Of a stretch of DNA of 64,000 nt, positions 32,990 to 41,460 are shown in pieces; the first letter of the stretch is position 1, and every line of letters starts with the position of its first letter. The position numbers and the translations under genes were made by a program. Origin of the DNA: Pseudoruegeria sp. SK021 (lineage in GTDB: Bacteria > Pseudomonadota > Alphaproteobacteria > Rhodobacterales > Rhodobacteraceae). The DNA is taken from positions 19,700 through 83,699 of the forward strand of contig NZ_MTBG01000015.1 of NCBI RefSeq assembly GCF_002119405.1, given 5' to 3'. The notes under the pieces were generated by a model. That model ran no database searches and was not told the origin of the DNA. It saw only the letters and a program-made list of their open reading frames with translations.

Positions 32990-34306
32990 ATGCTGTGCCG
33001 TTTCCTTGTCCCTTTTCTGCTGGTCGCTGGCCCCGGACTGACCGATCTGCCGCTTGCCGTTGACGACGGGCAGTTCACAGCAGTTGCCCTGCCAGAAGCG
33101 GAACTGGGGCAGTTGCTGTTTTATGATCCGATCCTGTCCGGCAATCGTGCTATCTCTTGCGCCACGTGCCACCATCCACGGTTCGGCACCTCAGACGGTC
33201 TATCGCTGGGGATGGGTGAGGGCGGCATCGGGCTGGGGCCAAACCGCCGTCCCGATCCGGCCAATCCGCCCGAGCAACGGATTCCGCGCAATGCGCCGGC
33301 GCTGTTCAATCTCGGCGCACAAGACTTTACCGTGCTGTTTCACGACGGCAGGATCGAGGTGGATCCGACCCGCCCGGGGGGGCTACGCACGCCGCTTGCC
33401 GCTGATATGACGCTTGGATTTTCCGGCATTTTATCGGCTCAGACGATGTTTCCGGTGCTGAGCCAAGATGAAATGGCCGGGCATGTGCAAGAGAATGAAA
33501 TCGCCCGCGCCGCGCGCCAAGGCTTGATCACAGGACCGGGCGGGGCGTGGGATCTGATCGCGCAACGGGTCGCCGCCATTCCGGCCTATCAGGCGCGGTT
33601 CGAAGCGGTCTATCCAGAGATCGCGGCCGGTCGCCCCATCGCCTTTACCGATATCTCCAACGCGATTGCGGGCTTTATGGGATTCGAATGGCGCTCGGAT
33701 GACAGCCCGTTTGATGCGGTGCTGCGTGGCGAGGCGGCGTTAGAGGGGGCGGCCGCGGACGGGCAGGCGCTGTTCTATGGGGCGGGCGGGTGCAGCACCT
33801 GCCATTCTGGGCCGTTCCAGACCGATCACGACTTTCACGCCATGGGGGTGCCGCAAATCGGGCCGGGCAAGGCGGCGCGGTTCGAAAGCCACAGCCGGGA
33901 TGAGGGCCGCCTGCGCGTGACCGGCCTTGCCGAGGATGCCTTCAAGTTTCGCACCCCAAGCCTGCGCAATGTCCGCCTGACCGGGCCTTACGGCCATTCC
34001 GGCGCCTATGCTGACCTGACCGAATTTGTCACGGCGCATGCGGATCCGCGCCGCGCGTCAGAAGCGTATGACCGCTCTCAAGCCGTTCTGGTCGGGCCGA
34101 GCTTTGCGTCGGACTGGCGCATTCTGGATGATCCGGCGGAGATTGCCCAGATCGTGGCGGCGACATCGCCGGACCGGATCGACCTTTCCCCGACCGAGAT
34201 TGCAGCGCTTGTCGCCTTCCTTGACAGTCTGACCGGGGCGACCGCGTTGACCGGGCGGCTGGGAGTTCCTGAAACGGTGCCCAGCGGCTTGCCCGTTGAC
34301 CAATAA
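32990..34306 (+). CDS. Periplasmic di-heme cytochrome c peroxidase/MauG-family protein
   Basis: 438 aa from the ATG at 32990, preceded by GGAGG; an N-terminal signal peptide of about 17 residues is visible. Two heme-binding CxxCH motifs occur, CATCH (57-61) and CSTCH (268-272), with MauG/CCP-type spacing. The C-terminal FRTPSLRNVRLTGPYGHSG is typical. It reduces peroxide or oxidises a partner protein in the periplasm. It lies 250 bp after the ALDH gene and may or may not belong to that operon. Confidence 0.9.
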   Translation: MLCRFLVPFLLVAGPGLTDLPLAVDDGQFTAVALPEAELGQLLFYDPILSGNRAISCATCHHPRFGTSDGLSLGMGEGGIGLGPNRRPDPANPPEQRIPRNAPALFNLGAQDFTVLFHDGRIEVDPTRPGGLRTPLAADMTLGFSGILSAQTMFPVLSQDEMAGHVQENEIARAARQGLITGPGGAWDLIAQRVAAIPAYQARFEAVYPEIAAGRPIAFTDISNAIAGFMGFEWRSDDSPFDAVLRGEAALEGAAADGQALFYGAGGCSTCHSGPFQTDHDFHAMGVPQIGPGKAARFESHSRDEGRLRVTGLAEDAFKFRTPSLRNVRLTGPYGHSGAYADLTEFVTAHADPRRASEAYDRSQAVLVGPSFASDWRILDDPAEIAQIVAATSPDRIDLSPTEIAALVAFLDSLTGATALTGRLGVPETVPSGLPVDQ

Positions 34307-34464
34307 AGTAGCGGAATGGCGTCGTTTGACCTAGACTGGACAGGTCAGATTCAGTTCGAGCCTTGATTGGAACCAAAGACCGTCCACTGTGGTTACATGC
34401 CACCAGTGACGGTTCTGCCGCGCTGTTCCTGATACCGCCCCTAACCAGAGAGTTGGACCCGCAA

Positions 34465-35247
34465 GTGATCTTCGACATCAATGTTCATCTGCATTACCGG
34501 ATGGCTGACCCGACCGACATCTTGTTGCAGATCGAGGCGGCGGAACTGCCCGACCAGCCCTTGCATCACGCCAATATTGACCTCAGCGACACGGCCTATT
34601 TCGCCCGGACCCTTGCCGAGGATGGCATCGGCAACCGGATCTGGATGCAGGTCCAAGGTGATTTCGTTTGTGATTACACCTCGCGCGTTGAGGTCACGCG
34701 CCCGGTGCCGGACCTGTCAAATTTGCAGACCGGTCCGCTGCATTTGTTGCCGGGCGATGTGTTCAAATACCTGATGCCCTCGCGCTATTGCCCGTCTGAT
34801 GAATTCCAAAGCTATGTGTTTGAAGAATTCGGTCATTTGTCCGGCGGCGCGCGGGTCGTGGCCATTCGCGACTGGATCGAAGGCCATTTTCGCTATTTGC
34901 CCGGCGTCAGCACGTCACAGACCACGGCGCTGGACACCTTTGTGCAACGGCAGGGGATTTGCCGCGATTTTGCCCACGTGCTGATCACGCTGGCCCGGGC
35001 CTCTGCCATTCCCGCGCGGTTCTGTAGCGTGTTTGCACCGGGGGTCACGCCGCAGGATTTCCATGCGGTGGCGCAGGTCTATCTTGACGGGGCGTGGCAT
35101 CTGGTCGATCCGACGGGGATGGCCAGCGCCGACAGCATCGCCATCATCGGGGTCGGTCAGGACGCCGCGCATGTGGCATTCCTGACCAGTTTTAATTATG
35201 CGCAATTGCTGGAACAGACGGTGTCGATCGACGTGCCGAACCTTTAA
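34465..35247 (+). CDS. Transglutaminase-like cysteine protease-fold protein
   Basis: 260 aa if started at GTG 34465, where homologous proteins usually begin (IFDINVHLHYR, then PTDILLQIEAA); a TTG at 34363 would add 34 residues. The Cys-His-Asp triad is visible as C166 in GICRDFAH, H200 in DFHAVAQVYLDG and D215 in LVDPTG. The N-terminal half is the beta-sandwich typical of this group. It is cytoplasmic by lack of a signal. The true substrate of these bacterial proteins is unknown. Confidence 0.82.
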   Translation: MIFDINVHLHYRMADPTDILLQIEAAELPDQPLHHANIDLSDTAYFARTLAEDGIGNRIWMQVQGDFVCDYTSRVEVTRPVPDLSNLQTGPLHLLPGDVFKYLMPSRYCPSDEFQSYVFEEFGHLSGGARVVAIRDWIEGHFRYLPGVSTSQTTALDTFVQRQGICRDFAHVLITLARASAIPARFCSVFAPGVTPQDFHAVAQVYLDGAWHLVDPTGMASADSIAIIGVGQDAAHVAFLTSFNYAQLLEQTVSIDVPNL

Positions 35248-35273
35248 GGCGCAGGGCTGTCTGTCCCCTTACT

Positions 35274-36551
35274 TCAGAGCGCGCCCAGCTGATCCAATTC
35301 CCGGGCAAGGCCCTGCGTAATGCTGCCATCGGCGGGAAAGAGGGGGATCAAGCAGGCCTGAAGGGCGTGGTAGAGATCGGGCTTGCCGGTAAAGACCCGT
35401 GGCGCCGGGCGCATTTCGGCATCCAGTTCCGGGTGCCATGCACCGGCGGTATGGTCGATGAAACGGGTGCTGACCACGCCCCAAATCCGGCGATACCACT
35501 GTTCGAACCGCGGGTCCGCATCGACTGAGGCCAAGGCGGCGGCGGCACCGATGCCTTCGGCGCAGGGCCACCAAAACCGGTCGGCCTGCGCCGGGGCGTC
35601 GTCCCAGTCCAGCGTGTAGTAAAAGCCGCCGGTGTCCTCGGCCCAGCCAATCTGGGTTGTCGTGAGAAACAGGTTGCGGGCAGCGTCAAGCATCCAGTCG
35701 TCGTGGCGGTCGCTTAACCCCCAGAGCTGAACCAACAGCCGGCTCCATTCCAGCGCGTGGCCGGGGGTGGTTCCATGCGGACGGAACATCGGATCGCCGG
35801 AATAATCGCGGTCGATCTGCCAGTCTTCGGTGAAATGCTCGGCCACGCGCCAGCCTTCGGCCCGGGCGTGCCGGTCGATAATCAGGCTGGCAATGCTGCG
35901 CGCCTTGTCCAGATAGGCCACCGTGCCAGTGGCCTCAAAGGCTGCCATCAGGGCTTCGGTGAGATGCATGTTGGAATTTTGGCCGCGATAGGGGCCAAGC
36001 GCCGACCAGTCGGCAGCGTATTCTTCGGTGGTGGCTCCTGCGTCTGCGTCCCAGAACCGGGTCTCAAGCACCTCGGTGATGTCCGCAAGCAGCCGGTCCG
36101 CATCGGGATGGCCGACCACCTTGGCCGAAGACGCGGCCAACAGAACGAAGGCATGCCCATAAGCCTGTTTGCTGTCATTAACCGGGCCAGCATCGTCGAC
36201 ACCCCAGTAGTAGCCGCCCCGAGCCGCATCGCGGTGCCGCGACCATAGGAATGCCATGCCGTGATCGACCATCGGATCGGCACCGGGATACCCCAACTGA
36301 TGCGCGATTGCCGAGCAATGAACCATTCGGCAGGTTTCGTGCAATTGGCGCAATGTGCCGGTTTCGCCGTCCGAGGCGGGCAGGGGCTGGCCCTCACTGT
36401 CGAGCACAAAGAAGCCCCCAGCGGGATTGAGCGAGGCCGGTTGGAAGAAATCCAGCAAATCCATGGCCTGTCCCATCAGCCAGTCACGATGCGCCGGACG
36501 GTCGACAAAACGCGGTCCGGTGGTGCCGATCCAAGGGGTAAGAGATGTCAT
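35274..36551 (-). CDS. AGE-family sugar isomerase, YihS/mannose-isomerase-like
   Basis: 425 aa from the ATG at 36551. It is an (alpha/alpha)6-barrel protein of the N-acylglucosamine-2-epimerase superfamily. Conserved pieces shared with the YihS/aldose-ketose isomerase branch are ETCRMVH, NSNMHLTEA, RPHGTTPGHALEWSR, WWPCAEG and a late KPDLYHALQ. YihS interconverts sulfoquinovose and sulfofructose, and relatives act on mannose/fructose. Which sugar is used here cannot be told from sequence alone. It is convergent with the transglutaminase gene, so it is not in the same transcript as the sulfatase-linked genes. Confidence 0.85.
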   Translation of the reverse strand: MTSLTPWIGTTGPRFVDRPAHRDWLMGQAMDLLDFFQPASLNPAGGFFVLDSEGQPLPASDGETGTLRQLHETCRMVHCSAIAHQLGYPGADPMVDHGMAFLWSRHRDAARGGYYWGVDDAGPVNDSKQAYGHAFVLLAASSAKVVGHPDADRLLADITEVLETRFWDADAGATTEEYAADWSALGPYRGQNSNMHLTEALMAAFEATGTVAYLDKARSIASLIIDRHARAEGWRVAEHFTEDWQIDRDYSGDPMFRPHGTTPGHALEWSRLLVQLWGLSDRHDDWMLDAARNLFLTTTQIGWAEDTGGFYYTLDWDDAPAQADRFWWPCAEGIGAAAALASVDADPRFEQWYRRIWGVVSTRFIDHTAGAWHPELDAEMRPAPRVFTGKPDLYHALQACLIPLFPADGSITQGLARELDQLGAL

Positions 36552-36666
36552 CAGCAAGGTTCCTTCACGGTGAGGGGCCAGTCCAGCCCGAGGGCCCCAT
36601 CGCGTGGCCCGGATCGGTAGGACGTTCTGACCCGGCTTCGACGAAGGGTCAAGCCGCTGGCATCAT

Positions 36667-36691
36667 TCGCTAGGCCCGTTCGGGGCTAGCG
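36667..36691. terminator. Hairpin in the gap between BrkB and isomerase genes
   Basis: TCGCTAG pairs with CTAGCGA around a CCC/GGG inner pairing and a 4-base loop. It lies 70 bases beyond the BrkB stop on the minus strand. No T-tract is visible, so its role as a terminator is tentative. Confidence 0.4.
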
Positions 36692-36761
36692 ATCCTCTAT
36701 GGGATCATCAGAGCTACGGCCTAGGGCCGGTGCTCCTTCAGGGATCGGGCCGCTTGCCGGG

Positions 36762-37706
36762 TCACGTGGTGGCTTCGCCCAACTCATCTGCCTTTACGGC
36801 CCCCCGCTCGCCCATCGGTTTTGCCGGACCCGAGGTGCTGTCGCGGGCGGTCTGGGCTTCGATCTCGCCATCCAATTCGGCACCAAACAGAAGGATCACG
36901 GCCGTGATCCACAGCCACATCAGCAGCACGATCACACCGCCAAGGGCCCCGAAGGTCTCATTGTAATTGCCGAAATTGCGGGCGTAGACGGAAAATCCCA
37001 AGGTCGCAATCACCCAGAGCAGACAGGCCACAAGTGCGCCCGGTGCCAACCAGCGCCATTTTGCTGGGCTGCGGGAGGGGCCGAACCGGTACAGACCCAT
37101 GAAGCTGACCACGCCCAAGGCGTAGAGGATCGGCCAGCGGATCAAGAGCAATCCGTCGCGCAGCCACGGGGCCGGATCAAAAATCGCAAGCGCGACCGGC
37201 AACGCGGCCAGAATAGCCAAGGTCAGCACGGCGATGACCAACAACCCTAAAGTCAGCGCAATCACCACAAGCTGAAGGTGGATCAGGCCGCGCTTTTCCT
37301 CTTCGTTATAGCAGGTGTTCAGGCCGATGATGACATTGTTGACCCCGCGTGAGGCCGAGAACAACGCCAAAAGGATACTGACGATGGCCGTAAAGCCCAG
37401 ATCGTCGCTCTGCGCACTGGCCACGTCGTTAACTTGGGTAGAGATGATGTCAGCCGCACTGCTTGGCAAGGCACTGGTCAGGGATTGTATCTCGCGCGAC
37501 AGTGTCAGCGGATCCGCAATGAGCCCGCCAATGGCAAGCAGGGCAGTAATGGCCGGGAACAGCGCCAGCAGGCCGAAAAATGCGACCCCAGCGGCAATGA
37601 GCATGACGTTGTCTTTCAGGACCGCTCGATAGAACCGGACCAAAATATCGCGCCACGCGATCCACGGCATTTGTAGAACACCTGTTGCATCGCGGCCTCG
37701 TGCCAT
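36762..37706 (-). CDS. YihY/BrkB-family inner-membrane protein
   Basis: 314 aa from the ATG at 37706, with AGGA eight bases upstream; the open frame extends further but without ribosome site or homology. Six membrane segments are seen. Family features are NVMLIAAGVAFFGLLALFPAI near the N-terminus, the SASRGVNNVIIGLNTCYNEEEKRG loop, and a C-terminal GVIVLLMWLWITAVILLFGAEL. It is not RNase BN despite the old name; function in bacteria is unclear. The C-terminal 35 residues are hydrophilic. Confidence 0.88.
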   Translation of the reverse strand: MARGRDATGVLQMPWIAWRDILVRFYRAVLKDNVMLIAAGVAFFGLLALFPAITALLAIGGLIADPLTLSREIQSLTSALPSSAADIISTQVNDVASAQSDDLGFTAIVSILLALFSASRGVNNVIIGLNTCYNEEEKRGLIHLQLVVIALTLGLLVIAVLTLAILAALPVALAIFDPAPWLRDGLLLIRWPILYALGVVSFMGLYRFGPSRSPAKWRWLAPGALVACLLWVIATLGFSVYARNFGNYNETFGALGGVIVLLMWLWITAVILLFGAELDGEIEAQTARDSTSGPAKPMGERGAVKADELGEATT

Positions 37707-37887
37707 CCGTTCCTGCCTTCTTATAAGCTCATCGTTGCCAGTCCAACGTGTTGCGACCGCCGAAGGTTCCCGAGTTGATCCTATCGTCGGTTGGGCTGCT
37801 GGCCTGTCGGCGCAATGCTGCAATGCAGAACTTGCATGGCCCCAGCTATTGTGCAGGCGCAGCGTCGGCCCTAAATACTGCCCAAGA

Positions 37888-37963
37888 GATTGGTTCCTCC
37901 TCCTCCCTGAGCCAATCCTCGCAAATTGGCGACGTCCCCTCCTCCCGGGCGTCGCCTTTTTTT
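37888..37963 (+). ncRNA. Candidate CcsR/'cuckoo'-type small RNA with two CCUCC loops
   Basis: Two adjacent hairpins are visible. The first has an 8-bp stem (GATTGGTT / AGCCAATC) with loop CCTCCTCCTCCCTG. The second has a perfect 7-bp stem (GGCGACG / CGTCGCC), a loop containing CCCCTCCTCCC, and then seven T's, a classic rho-independent terminator. Hairpin loops with CCUCCUCCC anti-Shine-Dalgarno motifs define the CcsR (cuckoo) RNAs of Rhodobacterales, which are stress-induced. The gap of about 360 bp here holds no protein gene. A CTTG at 37831 with CTATTG at 37846 might be part of a heat-shock-sigma promoter, but this is weak. Confidence 0.75.
37928..37963 (+). terminator. Rho-independent terminator of the small RNA
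   Basis: GGCGACG / CGTCGCC stem, 15-base C-rich loop and a run of seven T's on the plus strand. The genes to the left run on the other strand, so the terminator cannot serve a protein gene there. Confidence 0.85.
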
Positions 37964-38065
37964 GTGTCCGGACCGCAGCCCCCTCTCAGATGGGACGATC
38001 TGCGCCCTTGTCTTGTCACCATTCGGCGAAGAGGTCATGACTGACCCAACCAACCGGAGGCGCCC

Positions 38066-38809
38066 ATGACCCCTATTCACGCCATTGGCGATATTCACGG
38101 CCATCTGGCCCAACTCGACGCCGCGCTGGACGCCATCGCGCGCCACGGCGAGCCGACAGCGCAGGTGGTGTTCCTTGGTGATTTTGTGGATCGCGGGCCA
38201 GATGCGCGCCGGGTGATTGAAACGCTGATGCAGGGCCAAGCCGATGGGCGGCCGTGGATCTGTTTGTTGGGAAACCATGACCGCTTCATCGCGCGTTATC
38301 TGGCCAACCCGAAATACTGCGATCCGAATACATCGCGTCCGCTGCTGTGGACTGACACGCCGTTGGGCGGGCGGGCGACCCTTGCATCCTATGGGGTGGA
38401 TGCGTCGGAAGATCGACGGATTGAGGATATCCACGCCGATGCCGTCGCAGCGATTCCGCAAGCGCATCTCGACTGGATCGCCGGGCTGCCGCGCTATTAC
38501 GAAACGGATGACCATATTTTCGTCCATGCCGGGCTGCGGCCCGGGGTGCCGCTTCGCGCGCAAAAAGAAGACGATCTCATCTGGATCCGTGACGGATTTC
38601 TGAACAGCGACCATCGCTGGGATCGTCTGGTGGTGCACGGTCACACCGCGCTCGATCACCCGCAACTCTACCACAACCGCCTGAACCTTGATGGCGGCGC
38701 GGGCTATGGTCGCCCGCTGGTTCCTGCCCTTCTGGAAGGACGCGCTGTGTCGGTCCTGAACCAGACCGGGCGCAGCCCGCTTGCGGTTTCCGCTGTCACC
38801 AGCAGCTAA
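38066..38809 (+). CDS. Metallophosphoesterase, PPP-type serine/threonine phosphatase-like
   Basis: 247 aa. The three PPP metal motifs are intact: GDIHG near residue 8, GDFVDRG near 38-44 and GNHD near 70, with later histidines in FVHAGLRPG and VVHGHTAL. A ribosome site CCGGAGG precedes the ATG. Family members dephosphorylate phosphoproteins or hydrolyse dinucleotides. It follows the small RNA closely on the same strand but behind its terminator. Confidence 0.9.
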   Translation: MTPIHAIGDIHGHLAQLDAALDAIARHGEPTAQVVFLGDFVDRGPDARRVIETLMQGQADGRPWICLLGNHDRFIARYLANPKYCDPNTSRPLLWTDTPLGGRATLASYGVDASEDRRIEDIHADAVAAIPQAHLDWIAGLPRYYETDDHIFVHAGLRPGVPLRAQKEDDLIWIRDGFLNSDHRWDRLVVHGHTALDHPQLYHNRLNLDGGAGYGRPLVPALLEGRAVSVLNQTGRSPLAVSAVTSS

Positions 38810-38905
38810 CGGGGTTCCCGGCGCGGGCAACCGGTGGCGGACGGGATTGCGCCCAGTGCCGGAACCATGCTGTGTTGAATGAAATCAACGGGGGGCAAGT
38901 CTGCG

Positions 38906-39214
38906 ATGACCGCGCATGATGCATCGGCAAAGCCCGATGGCGCTCCGGCAGAGGCGGCCTTTGTCTACGTGCTGGGATGCCTGACGGCCCAAGGCTATCG
39001 CACCTATGTCGGCTGGACCATCGATCTTGAGCAACGTGTGGCCCGCCACAATGCGGGCACCGGGGCCAAGACCACCCGTGGCCGGACGTGGTGCCTGCTT
39101 TATGCCGAGCGCTGGTCATCACGGCGCTGCGCCATGAGCCGGGAGTGGTATTTGAAACGTGACCGCCCGATGCGGCGGGGCTTGGCGCGAACCGCGCAAG
39201 GCTTAACACCGTAA
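38906..39214 (+). CDS. GIY-YIG-superfamily nuclease-like protein
   Basis: 102 aa if started at ATG 38906, which has a G-rich stretch upstream; ATG 38879 would add nine residues but has no ribosome site. The fold signature is seen as FVYVLGC then TYVGWT, the conserved Arg-His (QRVARHNAG), and TWCLLYAE. Small YhbQ-like proteins of this type are widespread single-domain nucleases of uncertain role in DNA repair. The family glutamate is not obvious in the short C-terminus. Confidence 0.82.
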   Translation: MTAHDASAKPDGAPAEAAFVYVLGCLTAQGYRTYVGWTIDLEQRVARHNAGTGAKTTRGRTWCLLYAERWSSRRCAMSREWYLKRDRPMRRGLARTAQGLTP

Positions 39215-39333
39215 CCGCATGCGTTGCCGTGGTTTGCGTGGCCCCGCATAGGTCATGGCCTTCTGTTGGATCGAAGTGCTTGCGTGATGCGGCCCGAGGC
39301 TGCAAGACGCGCGTGCACAGGAAAGGAACCCCA

Positions 39334-40104
39334 ATGACCGCTGCATCGCTGTTTGATTTGTCCGGGCGGATTGCCCTTGTCACCGGCGCAAGTCGCGGTC
39401 TCGGCCGGTCGATTGCCCTTGGCCTGGCCGAGGCCGGGGCCGATCTGGTGGTGGCCGGGCGCGATGCGGCGGCCTTGGCCGACACTGTCAGCGCCATAGA
39501 GGCAATGGAGCGACGCGCCCGGCCGCTGTCCCTTGATCTGCGCGATGTCGCGGCCTTTGATGCAGCGGTGGCCGACATTTCTGCAACCTTCGGTCCGCTG
39601 GATATTCTGGTCAACAATGCCGGGATGGAAAGCGTGCGGGCCTCAACCGAGGTCACGCCGGATCTGTGGGATGCCATAGTTGACACCAACTTGAAGGGCG
39701 CGTTCTTTCTGTCGCAGGCGGTGGCGCGCTCGATGTTGCCGCGTGGGGCCGGGGCGATCGTCAACCTCTGTTCGTTGACCTCTTTCGTGGGTATCCCGAC
39801 GGCTGTGCCTTATGGGGCCTCCAAAACCGGCCTGCTGGGCGTGACCCGGGCATTGTCTGCCGAATGGGCCGGGCAGGGGGTGCGCGTGAACGCAATTGCG
39901 CCGGGCTATTTCCGCACAGCCATGACCGAAGCCTTCTATCAGGACGATACCTGGGAGACGGCGATGCGCGCGAAAATTCCCATGGGCCGGTTTGGCACGC
40001 TGGACGAGGTGCGCGGGGCAGTGATTTTTCTGGTCTCGGATGCGTCGGCCTATATCACCGGCCAATGTCTTGGGATCGACGGGGGCTTTCTGGCCTCTGT
40101 GTGA
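39334..40104 (+). CDS. Short-chain dehydrogenase/reductase linked to a PotABCD-like importer
   Basis: 256 aa from the ATG at 39334, preceded by AAAGGA. Cofactor loop TGASRGLG, NNAG, catalytic Ser in LCSLTS and Tyr/Lys in YGASKTG are intact, and the C-terminal AYITGQCLGIDGG is typical. It lies 157 bases before the importer ATPase. It probably oxidises the imported polyol or sugar derivative. Together with the HisD-like protein at the end of the cluster it could perform consecutive alcohol oxidations. Confidence 0.88.
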   Translation: MTAASLFDLSGRIALVTGASRGLGRSIALGLAEAGADLVVAGRDAAALADTVSAIEAMERRARPLSLDLRDVAAFDAAVADISATFGPLDILVNNAGMESVRASTEVTPDLWDAIVDTNLKGAFFLSQAVARSMLPRGAGAIVNLCSLTSFVGIPTAVPYGASKTGLLGVTRALSAEWAGQGVRVNAIAPGYFRTAMTEAFYQDDTWETAMRAKIPMGRFGTLDEVRGAVIFLVSDASAYITGQCLGIDGGFLASV

Positions 40105-40261
40105 CCGGCCCCGCTGGTTTGACAGGGCCGTGCTTATTCGACAATCGTCCCGCAAGCCCGGCGGATCATTTCACGCCACTGGCAGGGCCGCTACGATTTG
40201 ACCTCTGGGAAAACCCAAGAAATCTATACAAACGGTTCGGCCTCGGCATTAAGGTCGATTG

Positions 40262-41422
40262 ATGGTGGAATTGAGAGCGGTGGCAGTCAGTATGAGGAAC
40301 GTCAGCACGTCGAGCCCGGCCAAGTCAGGTCTTGGCGATGCGGCAGTATCGGTCCGCGATGTGTCGGTGGACTTTGATGGGACTGTCGCTGTCGCGAATG
40401 CGTCGTTCGATCTGGCTCAGGGCCGGTTCCTGACCATCTTGGGGCCGTCGGGATCGGGCAAGACCACGCTGCTGCGCATGATCGCCGGGTTTCTAACCCC
40501 AAGCAGCGGCGCGATTTTTGTGGCCGGTCAGCCGGTCGATCGCTTGCCGCCGCACCGGCGATCCATCGGGATGGTGTTTCAGAAACTGGCCTTGTTCCCG
40601 CATATGACTGCGGCCCAGAATGTGGCGTTTCCGCTGAAAATGCGTCGCCACGATGCCCGGACCATCGCAGCCCGGGTCGATGACTTTCTTGATCTGGTCC
40701 GGCTTGGCGGGCTTGGCGGACGGCGGGTTGGCGAATTGTCAGGCGGTCAGCAACAGCGCGTGGCGATTGCCCGCGCCCTTGTGTTTGAGCCCGATTTGCT
40801 GCTGTTGGATGAGCCCCTTGCCGCCCTCGACCGCAAGCTGCGCGAGGAAATGCAGTTGGAATTTCGCCGCATCCAGCGGGAACTTGGCGTCACCACGATT
40901 AACGTCACCCACGATCAGCGCGAGGCGTTGGTGGTATCAGACGAGGTTATCGTGATGGATCACGGGGTGATCCAACAGGCCGCGCCGCCTTCGGTGCTTT
41001 ACCGGGAACCTGCCAACGAATTTGTCTCGGGCTTCATCGGGGTTAGTAGCGTGCTGAACGGCACAGTTGGGCCGGGCGCGACGTTGCTGGTGGGCGATGT
41101 GGCCTGTCCGGGGCGCACGCGTGGCCTCGACGCCGTGACTGGCACACCGGCGCGCGGAATGGTGCGGGCCGAGCAGATCCGCATGGCCACCGAGGCCCGC
41201 ACGCTGACCGATCTGGACGTCACCCTGCCCGGCACCGTGCAGGAGGCGATTTTTGAAGGCGAGCGGCGGCTCTATTCGGTGCAGGTGCCCGCGCTTGGCG
41301 GCGCGGTGTTGCAGGTGTTGCATCACGATCCCCTTGCGCTTGATTTGCTCGCCCCCGGAACGCCGGTCCATCTGGGCTGGCGTGCCTCTGATTTGTTGAT
41401 CCTGTCGGCCACCGCTGCTTGA
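40262..41422 (+). CDS. ABC importer ATP-binding protein, PotA-like (second copy)
   Basis: 386 aa from the ATG at 40262; a later ATG at 40292 is possible and fits the weakly conserved first residues. Walker A GPSGSGKTT, signature LSGGQQQR, Walker B LLLLDEPLAALD and switch VTHDQREA are intact, followed by a TOBE-type C-terminal domain. Gene order here is A-D-B-C, unlike the D-B-C-A order of the first importer, so the two clusters are not a recent duplication. Confidence 0.9.
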   Translation: MVELRAVAVSMRNVSTSSPAKSGLGDAAVSVRDVSVDFDGTVAVANASFDLAQGRFLTILGPSGSGKTTLLRMIAGFLTPSSGAIFVAGQPVDRLPPHRRSIGMVFQKLALFPHMTAAQNVAFPLKMRRHDARTIAARVDDFLDLVRLGGLGGRRVGELSGGQQQRVAIARALVFEPDLLLLDEPLAALDRKLREEMQLEFRRIQRELGVTTINVTHDQREALVVSDEVIVMDHGVIQQAAPPSVLYREPANEFVSGFIGVSSVLNGTVGPGATLLVGDVACPGRTRGLDAVTGTPARGMVRAEQIRMATEARTLTDLDVTLPGTVQEAIFEGERRLYSVQVPALGGAVLQVLHHDPLALDLLAPGTPVHLGWRASDLLILSATAA

Positions 41423-41460
41423 TTGCGGCCCATCCACACCCATCCAACACGGAGATGATC

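Noticed and set aside
20680..36551. Complete sulfoquinovose degradation pathway
   Set aside because: A YihS-like isomerase, PfkB kinase and aldolase invite this reading. However, the aldolase is of the class II/adducin type, the isomerase is in a separate transcript, and a sulfatase would not act on a C-S bond.
36762..37706. Ribonuclease BN
   Set aside because: The BrkB/YihY membrane family was once given that name, but it is an integral membrane protein without nuclease motifs.
40198..40230. Sigma-70 promoter TTGACC ... TATACA before the second PotA-like gene
   Set aside because: The spacer is 21 bases, too long; the alternative -10 with correct spacing is poor.
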